From: Pyrenula massariospora
Taxonomy: Eukaryota > Ascomycota > Eurotiomycetes > Pyrenulales > Pyrenulaceae
Length of the DNA: 64,000 nucleotides
NCBI GenBank assembly: GCA_021030905.1
Contig: JAGFMI010000011.1
Coordinates: 1,054,001 to 1,118,000 of the forward strand
Direction of reading: 5' to 3'
Every line of letters starts with the position of its first letter. Within the stretch, counting starts at the first letter, position 1. Positions 55,777 to 64,000 of the stretch are shown here, piece after piece. The notes under the pieces are model-generated. The model ran no database searches. It was not told the DNA's origin and saw only the letters and a program-made list of their open reading frames with translations. Position numbers and translations under genes: made by a program.

Positions 55777-58700
55777 TTTGTTGGGAGGATGAGACTGGTG
55801 GGAGAAGGTAGGGGAAGGGGATGATGAGGCTGTTATAGACAAAAACGGAGAGTAGATTCACGATAGAGATAGAAGCTCGCAGTGCCAAATAAAGAGAAAT
55901 TTCTCTTATTAATATTCGTCCCATGAAGGGAATGCACCTATGACGAGTCCAATGGGCTTCTGATGCTTAGAGACACTAGAGACACTAGAAACATGGAGAC
56001 TGCTCATCTTCCGATTCGAGGCATATGCCGTACCCAAGGTTTTACGACGCTTGCGAACTCAGACTTAGGATCTAGCAATACGAATACAGCCGCCAATGCC
56101 AGAGGCGCTCTTACTATCCTTCTCAAGAGCGGCGAAAATCCATCACTGCCTAGGTACGTACTGCCCGCCGCCGGTCTGACACTATCGGCCTAATGCATCA
56201 AACGATAACGGGCGGGCCTGAACGGTGGACTTGATCTGAATCGACCCGATGTTTTGCCTACCGTTTGAGATGCTGGCGTTTCTCGACCTCTGGGTCTGAC
56301 TTGGTATGAGGTCTTGTAGACATTCTGTAGACAGTCTTGTCCTTCAAGGCCGCTTTGAAACTGCGAGGGGCTGTATTTGAATATTGTTGGAAAGACGGTC
56401 TCAGGGATTGTTGCTGGGAATGGGCCTCCCCAAGACGGACCTCTGGTGAGATACCGGTCTTTTGCAATTCCCCGTTACTCTAGTGAAGATTTTCTGCGTG
56501 CTCATCGGATGGGGGCGTTTGTGGCTTTCATCGGCGAGAGGTTAGGTTTAGTTGTACGCAGAAGCCGTGGGCTAGCAGACACATAGCAATTTGGAGGGGC
56601 GGATGGGCTCGATCAGTGACGGTTGAGGGTAGAGGTAGGGATAGTGAGCTTGCGCCAGCTCGAAACCATCGAGGTTGGTGGCGTTGGGTTCTGTCGGTTC
56701 GAGGCGAGCGCGTAGGAAGGCACTTGGAAGGAAGGGTAGGCTAAGATGGGTAAGCTTGACGAGGGTACGAGAATGAGATCTGGAATGTACGTATTGTTGG
56801 CATATTCTTTATCGAATCTAGGGCTGCTACCCGGACATGTCTGGGCCAGCCGTGCTTGGGGAACACGCAAGGAAATCGATCGTTGTTGCTGCCCACGGGT
56901 CATCTGGCACAATTAATAACCGCCAATGTCTTCAAGCTTTGATAGCTAGGCTTCACAGTGACCTGGTTAATCCGATCCCACGGTGATCAAGAGAATGCAC
57001 GGGAAAAAGGGATCGTCGCGGTCGTAAGATTCTCGGCCCCTGGACTATTGAAGATACCCGAGATGACTCTCGTTGTAGGTTCAGATTGTCGCTCTGGCTC
57101 ATGATACTCAAAAATGGGAGGATGCGAAGTCGATGTTTCGTTTGCAGTCACTTGGTAAGGTGATGGAATCTGCAAACATCATAGTGATGTTAAGTCGTTC
57201 ACGCAACCATTGAGAGGAAGTATGATACTGCCGAGCGCTCACCGTGGATGTCATAGACAGTCAGATTGATACAGAAGACCTACACCGAAGATTGCCCTAC
57301 CTCGCCGATTTTGCAGCGAAACACATGAATTAAGACGACGTACACCTGCGCATGAGCAATTCCACCATCTTGGAATGTCTCGGAAGCTCCGAATTTGCAG
57401 CTCGTTGAGCAGTCGGATATGAAATTGAGCCGGGACGCAACAGACACCTATTATAAGGTTTGGTGATAGGATCGGGGACAGAAGTAGTCCCGGCGGCCGC
57501 AGCAAGGCTCAGTAAACGATTTCTTTCCGAGAGCCTCGTGAGGCACCCTCTACTGGATACGAAAAGGAGATTCGAGACAGTCAGGTTTCCGGCTCCTAAA
57601 CATGCCTTCTTTCATGCTCATTATGGTGACAATTCATGCTCTTTGAAGGTCTCGGACAAATGAAATGATTTGCAGCAGACAAATAGAATAAATTTCACCT
57701 GTGCGGACATTTCACGTACTGAGTGCCGGCTATCCCCTGAACCTCACCCCTATCCCCTGAGAGGAGGTTCCCCAAACCAATCAAAGAGTGCCCAGAATGA
57801 AGTGCGCCGAGGCGTCGGGAAGATTAGCATAAGCTCAGGATCTGTAGGCGTTCAGGCGGGAGAAAGGATTTTGCCTCAGGTTTAAAGTGTGGGCCAGGTT
57901 ATTTCACAGCTGCAAAGCAACGGACCAATGTTGCCCCTTGATCGGCCGAAGTCTGAACAAGCCTTTATCTTAGTTTATCGTGGATGAACTTTCAGAGAAT
58001 TAGAGTCCACCAAACGGCAGCAGCTAGACCGGACGTTGAGCGGCCGCGACTTGCCGTACAGACTTGCCTGCAAAGCTGCTGCTGAAAGAGGGGTTTGTGG
58101 GCTCGCTAATAAGAGGGTCCCTGGTCTTACATGTCATCCGTCAGCAGAGCTTATCGTTTGGTCGCTCGTACCTACAAGCGCCGTAGGATGCCCAGTGAGG
58201 CTGCCGAGGTAGCCTTAGGGGCTTTGAAAATTTTCTAGCTTCGGAGATTGCCATATGTCTTAGCTGAAGCAGCGACGACGAGGTTTGTATGTAAAGGGAG
58301 ATGGATGTCATGGAAGGATGGGAAAGCTTTCACGACGCACACGCCCGCTCGGATTCGCAGCGTTTAGGCAGATAACGGATGAAGCCGACTCCCGGCGTTG
58401 GGCACAGAAACCTGCAGGGAGCCACGTTCGGCAGCGTTCCTAAGTTCATTGATCGCCAAGGGTGGTGATGATGGTGGTGTGGTGAAGATGACGATCATTT
58501 GACCACCATCCCCCCTTTGTAATCCAGGACTATTGCGACAACCCACCCTCCCACCAAAAGATTTGGAAAACACCCTATTGGGGAGTCATTAGCGTTGCGA
58601 CGGCCTCGAGAAGCCCTGAACGAATGGCCCTTTGGGCCTATTAGAGGGAGGTCGCAACGCGCAATCTGCGGCTCGGCGGCAGAGGCGTCCTTCTCCGGGG

Positions 58701-60646
58701 GTACCAACGGCCCACATTAGCGGCCCAAGTCATCTGGGGAGCACGGCAGCGTCGGCGACAGATGCGACGGTAGCAACCCGGTGGATGATTGTAAGTAATC
58801 GGGTCGGAAATGAAAGAGTAAAGAAATCTAATCATTTGAGGTGATGGATAGCAGGGAGAAGGTGGTCACTGTGTGCGGAGAGCGCGAGACCCTTGAGACA
58901 ATGCTTGGAGATGCCATGTGGCATGAGGAGAAGACTCGCACAACATAGAAAAGATTGACTGCAGATCAGCCGTAAATAGCATGTTGGTATGGATCAATGT
59001 TTATACACCCTGCTATCTCACGCGGACGTAGTTGACGATGGTAAGGTCGATCAATTATTCATAGTCCACAGAGTGATCACACGCTACAAAGGTCGTCATC
59101 ACATGCAGAAGACCTGGGTTCTTATAGGCAGCTTTCCGGGGCTTGATGCCCTGGAACTTGGACTTTGTCCAGGCGTCCGCAGGGGCCCTTGTCCCCTAGA
59201 GCGGCCGCGACGGGCACCGCGCGTGGACCTCGCAGAGATCGCGTTAGGCATGCGAGTACCCCCGGCTCAGCGATAGGTTAGGGCCCGCTTGGAGGCCCCG
59301 GTGTCGATAGGTGCAGGACTAGCCGTCCTTGAACCCAGATAGTGCAACCAAGTGTCGAAGTAATCCATGTTGATGGCACCAGCTTGAAGCGCACTTTTTG
59401 GTCAGAGCGTCCAAGCGGTGGCAATTCGCATAGACAACAGATTGAATCATGAAGCTCTGGCAAGAGTCTCCAAATCTCCAAAACGACACGACATCAGAAC
59501 CCGAATAATGGGTTTGTTGAGCCGTGGTGACAGCGACACGGAAGAAGAAGTCCGTCGCCTCCGAAACGTTGGTGCACCAAGCCGTCCGCCGCCAAGACCA
59601 ATGGTCACTCCCGCAGAGCGTCGTGTAATTACCCTTCCCTCGCAAAGGTACCTGGCTTATGCCCGGCCGGGAGCTGGCATCCATCGTGCACTGGGCTGTT
59701 TCTACGAGTCGCTTTCTCTCTGAGCATCGATAGGAGAACCGAGATCTGGTGAAGCTTTTTCGTGCTGTGGAGCGACGTCTTTCAGCTCACGTTTGCATTA
59801 AATTGTCGAGGTCGCCGTCGCTGGCCACCCCCGAAACGGCTAACCTTGACGACGGCAGCGGTTCGTACCAATCGACTCGTTTTGGGCGCAAGATCATCTG
59901 GCCCCCATCGGAGCAACGTTCCCCATTCCAGTCCATGCCGCATCCATGGCCACGTCGAACGACCCCAAATCTCGGTTGCAGGCTGACGCTCTACTTAGTC
60001 GAGTTACACGCTTCCTCGACCCCTGCTCCACCACGCCTCCCGCCATGCCTCATCTCACCACATCATCTTCAAGATGCCTCGGCATGGCCTGCGCTGCTCC
60101 ATTGGTACCCCGGTTTTGCTCGACCACGCCCTCGAAAAAGAGTAGACTACGACGCGGGCTCGTTGTCGACCGATCCTGGTTACAACGCCCTGCAAGTAAT
60201 GGGGGTACATGACCCTTCCAGCCCCCATCGCTCGCCCACACGCCCAGGATTGTGTTGTGAACGCTGTAATAATACTCTACCGTGACCGGTCCCTCTCAGC
60301 TCGTTTCCTGACTCGTCCCTTCTCCCTCCCCCTCAAACCCGTGAGGCGTCCCCGTTCACCACACTCTACGATCTCATTTATCTTCCGAATCTGACGGTCA
60401 GCACTGACCTCTTCAATCTCTGCTATGAACTTTTTGGGGATGCGCAACCTTTTATCCTTCTAAAAAGCTTTCACTGTCTTAGAATGCAGTGACCTGTGTG
60501 TCTACCATTGCGATTGTTGGATACGTTGTCTGGATCAAGTCGCAAAAGTGTCGTTCCCACTTCGCCGTGTGAGGGAAACCTCAGGTTTCCACGATCAATT
60601 TCGTGATCACAAGGACGCATACGAGTTTGAGGATTGGAGTCACCTC
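55777..60646. other. Gene-poor interval, about 4.9 kb
   Basis: No supported gene. The largest frame, 59749-60285 (+), reads as unstructured Pro/Ser/Arg-rich sequence without motifs. At 55968-55990 the unit GAGACACTA is repeated in tandem. At about 57729-57762 CTATCCCCTGA occurs twice around a third CCCCT, forming a small cluster of stress-response-type CCCCT pentamers with no gene close by. The coding frame of the next gene is open back to 60464 but without an ATG. Confidence 0.45.
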
Positions 60647-62168
60647 ATGCCGCCACAGCAACAAAACCAAGCCTTCGATTTCCCATGGCATGACGCTCCG
60701 GAACCGACAAATATCTCGGATACAAAGTCGAGCCCGAGAGGATCACCAACGACGGACAAGAAGCTACCAATGGGGGACGAGAATTTGCCAGAACACATAC
60801 CTAATCCTCCGCCAGAGCGCCAGACGAGAATAGATCACAAACCAAAAGTCCACGGATTCAATGTCGAACATGAAGGTGGTTCAGGCTCAGGTTCTTCGGG
60901 GTCGCCAATAGTAGACCACGACAGTGAAAAGCGGCGGAGAAGGAGAAGGAGACGGCCAAAGAAACATCATTTCAAGCGATATTGGTGGCTTTATTTGGGC
61001 ATCCTGATTGCCGTTACTCTCGTTGTCGTTCTACCAGTGTATGTATCTTTATATCGACATATCAAGAGATGTGGTTGCTAACCTCACGCCAGTGTCTTCG
61101 TTGCATATCCTCGAATCGCTCAGCAGCAGCTCAACCACTCCACATTATATGTCGCTCAGCAGCGCGTTACTAATCCAACTCCAACCCAGATCAAACTCGA
61201 ATTCGTATCAGTTGTTGGAAGTCAAAGCCCCCAGCATCCGGATATCTATGGCTTCCATGCAGATCTTCAACTCGAAAATGCGCGAGCGCCTTTTACCACA
61301 ATTGAGGTACCAGGCTTACCAGGATCTCACAACGGCCAGCAAGTCCATGTCAATACTACCGTCCAAATCATGGATCAGGACCTCTTCACTGAGTATGCTA
61401 TTGCCACGTTGTCGCAGAAGCAAGTTCACTGTTGGATCCATGGGAAGACGAAGTTAAAGCAAGGCGGCCTTCCCGCCATTGACGTCAGGTATGACAAGAT
61501 GGTCATCGTCAACGGTGAGTTTCCACTTAACATAGCCTCGTTTCTCAACGCTCGAGGCTCATTCATATCTCTGTTGCAGGTTTTGATGGTCTACGTGGCC
61601 TTACAACAACTGACCTGAAGATTTTGGTCACCCCAGAGTCGGATGGTACGAACATGGAAGCTACAGTCAATATTCCAAATCCCTCCGTGATGACGCTCGA
61701 TCTAGTAAGAGTTTGAGCTTCTATTATCGTCCCACATTCCTAACCGCTTGTCTGCAGGGCAATATCACGTATGAAATTAAGACCCCGGTCGGACCGCCGC
61801 TTGCTCCGGCTTTGACAAATGTTACCATTGGGAGCGCCGTCATGAATAATGTACAGATGCACCCAGGACCGAACGCGTTCCCAATCCGCAGCATCACGAA
61901 TCAGACTATGGTCCTCGGTATTCTCAATGCCAATGAAACGACAAAGAACTCGGGTATCCTTCCAGTCTACATTGAAGCTGTCAAGACCGAGTTCAATGGC
62001 CAAGTAATTCCATATCTCACCAAAGCTCTGAGTTTAGGTGCCATTTACCAGGAGCTCCCGATCGGGAAAGCGTTAGCAGACGCCGGTATAGGAAACTTGT
62101 TGGGCATCGGCAATGGGGCTACGTCCACGATGGGTGCCCTCGTGCCACGGAAAACCGAAGCTCCTTAG
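60647..62168 (+). CDS. Membrane-anchored DUF3712 (LEA-2-like) protein
   Basis: Four exons, 60647-61038, 61093-61514, 61580-61704 and 61758-62168; introns of 54, 65 and 53 bases (GTATGT, GTGAGT, GTAAGA donors) with matching phases; 449 aa from the first in-frame ATG. The frame stays open upstream to 60464 without an ATG, so an additional 5' exon is likely and the start is uncertain. Visible: a disordered polar N-terminus, an Arg run with KKHHFKR, one transmembrane helix (WWLYLGILIAVTLVVVLPV), then an extracellular or lumenal beta-rich region with many NxT sequons (NHST, NTT, NITY, NVTI, NQT, NET), as in fungal DUF3712 proteins related to plant LEA-2. Likely a type II plasma-membrane or wall-facing protein; role unknown. 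Confidence 0.8.
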
Positions 62169-63649
62169 TGTGAAAAGCGACTTCAATTGATTTACGCGTG
62201 CATGATGCATTTGAGGAGGTTATTTGGCCTTGCATTGGGACGGCGTTCTGCATTTGATACCTTATAATGGCACTCGACTACCTCATATTATACCACTCAC
62301 TTCTCGGACTGGACATTTGGGTTCCGTATAGGATCCGAGATATTGACTCTCGTTTAGAAAGGATGGAATTTGGATCTAAGAAAAGCGATCATGAGATCTC
62401 GCCACGGCCATATCATGTTTCCGGCTGAACACCTTCATCTGCTTGGATTTTCGATACGACTGGGTGAACCGACAACGAAACGCATTATTCACTCCTTACG
62501 ACTTCATTCCTTTTACCGACTCTGCTCCCTCATCCTCGTTGCTCGCGTGTGCGGCCATATCGTCCATGAATCACCACCAAGCCAGATGTCAAATCTCTCT
62601 CAAGTCGAAAATCCAATCATCTAATCATTCATTTTAGTACTATACCCGGATTTTCAACCGAATCTACATATATATCTACTTTACCTAGTCACCGACAAAA
62701 AGACACCCAGCCTTGGTATTTCTCCTGTGTCCTTCTCCATACTTGAGGAACATCCACCAGACTACCACGGAACGTGTTGCCTGATGCTCTGAACTTAGAA
62801 ACAGGGAGAAGATCTAGTTAAAGATTCGTGCTCTCTGTCGAGATCCAGATACCCATAGCACACGTTATTGTACATAGCTAACATAATGACAAAAAAGTTA
62901 TATATATGCTACCTACTTTTATCATCAAGTCTAGCGTCACGCTGTTCCCCACAGTCGAAATGCCCCCATTCCTAAATGCTCGGTAAAGTGTGATTTCTTC
63001 TGTTGTATACCTGATCACCAAACGTCGCCAGCCTATCTAAATTCCCCTATAAGCCACGCGGAAATCCCGAAACAGACCAAAACTTACCATCACCATTTCA
63101 AATCCCATGGAAATAGCCGCGGTGTGTTACCTCCCGCGCATACGTAACGGGCGATGAGGACCACTTGCGGAACACACAGATTTGCTTGCCTTCACCTGCA
63201 GAAGCTTACTCTGTACACAGCCCCCAGGTGCTGCACCAAACGTAAGCATGTATCTCAGCCACGACACGAATAGGATTTTGGATGCGGCCCTTTTTAGCCG
63301 CCGAGAGGTACTCGACAATGACGTCTTCTCTCTGTTTCGAGGATTGCTGGTTTTGCGAAGCCGAATCTAGGCCGGGTCGCGATTTGTGGGACTGAGGGCG
63401 GGTTCGCACCGCGATCGCGCCGTGCAGATATCTCAGTCTGTCGACTGCAGAGAGTCTGAACATATACTGTATGGAGGTGAATGGCAGTGCAGAAGGAGGT
63501 CTCCGTTACTACGACACCCGATGCTACAGGTGCTACCATTGAGCATAAGAGCACCCCTGCTGTTCGCGATATGCGCGCGTGTGGACGAAGTGAGCTGTTT
63601 GCTGCATGATTCTATTCCTTTCGCACTGCTCACATTGCGCCTGGACTCA
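62169..63649. other. Intergenic, about 1.5 kb, nothing recognised
   Basis: Open frames are short and without motifs. The right part presumably contains the promoter of the gene that may start near 63650. Confidence 0.4.
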
Positions 63650-64000
63650 ATGTTCTGCTCTCCACCTCTCGAGCTTTCACATCACCGCTCTCGCCGTCAC
63701 ACACTCGTCACCCTCGATCGCAGAGAGCTCGCCATCCAACACCTATCGGGATCCAGTTCCAGCAACCCCATCTGTTCCTCGCCCCGCCTCGAGCTCCATT
63801 CTCCAACGCTTTCCGCCCCCAAGTACACCAACAACGCTCGGCGAACGTTTAGCTTCTGTAATGAACGATTCAACGAACAAAGCTCTTGGCTCTGTAATAT
63901 TAGATGGCGTGCTCCTGCGCCACTGCCGATTGTAAAGTACACTGACGGGTCAGATTCGGCGGTATCATATCATCTTATCGATCGGCGCGTGCGCGTGTCG
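63650..64000 (+). CDS. Possible 5' end of a gene running off the window
   Basis: From the ATG at 63650 the frame is open for 117 codons to the right edge (MFCSPPLELSHHRSRR...). The neighbouring frame, closing at 63935, reads PSTPTTLGERLASVMND and has the composition of a real fungal N-terminus, so either frame, or a splice between them, could be the gene. No family recognised. Confidence 0.3.
   Translation, partial: MFCSPPLELSHHRSRRHTLVTLDRRELAIQHLSGSSSSNPICSSPRLELHSPTLSAPKYTNNARRTFSFCNERFNEQSSWLCNIRWRAPAPLPIVKYTDGSDSAVSYHLIDRRVRVS

Noticed and set aside
57729-57762. CCCCT cluster as a stress-response promoter
   Set aside because: The pentamer is short and no gene starts nearby.
59749-60285. 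178-codon frame in the right gene-poor region
   Set aside because: Reads as unstructured Pro/Ser/Arg sequence with a second frame open beside it; no motifs.
1-64000. tRNA or rRNA genes, CRISPR arrays, LTR or other virus-like elements
   Set aside because: I looked for T-loop and anticodon-arm patterns, repeat-spacer arrays, long terminal repeats and reverse-transcriptase motifs and found none I could support.

Overview
The window reads as nuclear DNA of a filamentous ascomycete (Pezizomycotina; a dothideomycete-like fungus is my guess, not shown). Genes are split by short introns of about 45-100 bases with GTRNGN donors and CTAAC-like branch sites. Two Zn(II)2Cys6 regulators, a DUF3602 protein, a BBE-type flavoprotein and several small secreted cysteine-containing proteins are typical of such fungi. 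I joined exons by eye, requiring phase agreement and family motifs; no splice model or homology search could be run.

Layout. 0.6-1.5 kb: rhomboid protease (-). 1.5-6.2 kb: gene-poor. 6.2-7.7 kb: FAD oxidoreductase (-). 8.4-9.0 kb: small secreted cysteine protein (+). 9.4-18.6 kb: three + strand genes: an unrecognised nuclear-looking protein, the replication checkpoint mediator Mrc1, and a long disordered protein. 20.5-21.7 kb: zinc-cluster regulator (-). 22.8-23.4 kb: DUF3602 protein (+). 25.2-28.6 kb: second zinc-cluster regulator (+, seven exons). 28.9-32.1 kb: condensin subunit 3 (CAP-G/Ycg1) (+). 32.7-40.4 kb: four secreted-protein genes. 41.5-43.1 kb: disordered coiled-coil protein (-). 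45.8-47.4 kb: seven-helix membrane protein (+). 47.7-49.7 kb: Rtf1 of the Paf1 complex (-), divergent from COQ7 (+) at 50.2-50.9 kb. 51.8-55.8 kb: full-length ABCC transporter (+). 55.8-60.6 kb: gene-poor. 60.6-62.2 kb: DUF3712 membrane protein (+). An open frame runs off the right edge.

Most striking locus. At 32.7-40.4 kb two pairs of related secreted proteins are arranged A(-) B(+) B'(-) A'(+), as expected from inverted duplication of a divergent A-B module. A and A' share motifs and intron positions and phases. B and B' share a cysteine core, and the same core recurs with identical spacing in the secreted protein at 8.4 kb. The point of symmetry (36.43-36.80 kb) holds a short palindromic repeat with a diverged copy at 51.2 kb. 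In A', an intron whose position is supported by A would be only 26 bases long.

The housekeeping genes (MRC1, condensin, RTF1, COQ7) cover DNA replication and chromosome structure, transcription elongation and ubiquinone synthesis. They sit beside accessory, fast-evolving secreted and regulatory genes. Several long + strand reading frames also show an abrupt change from C-ending to G-ending codons that protein sequence does not explain.
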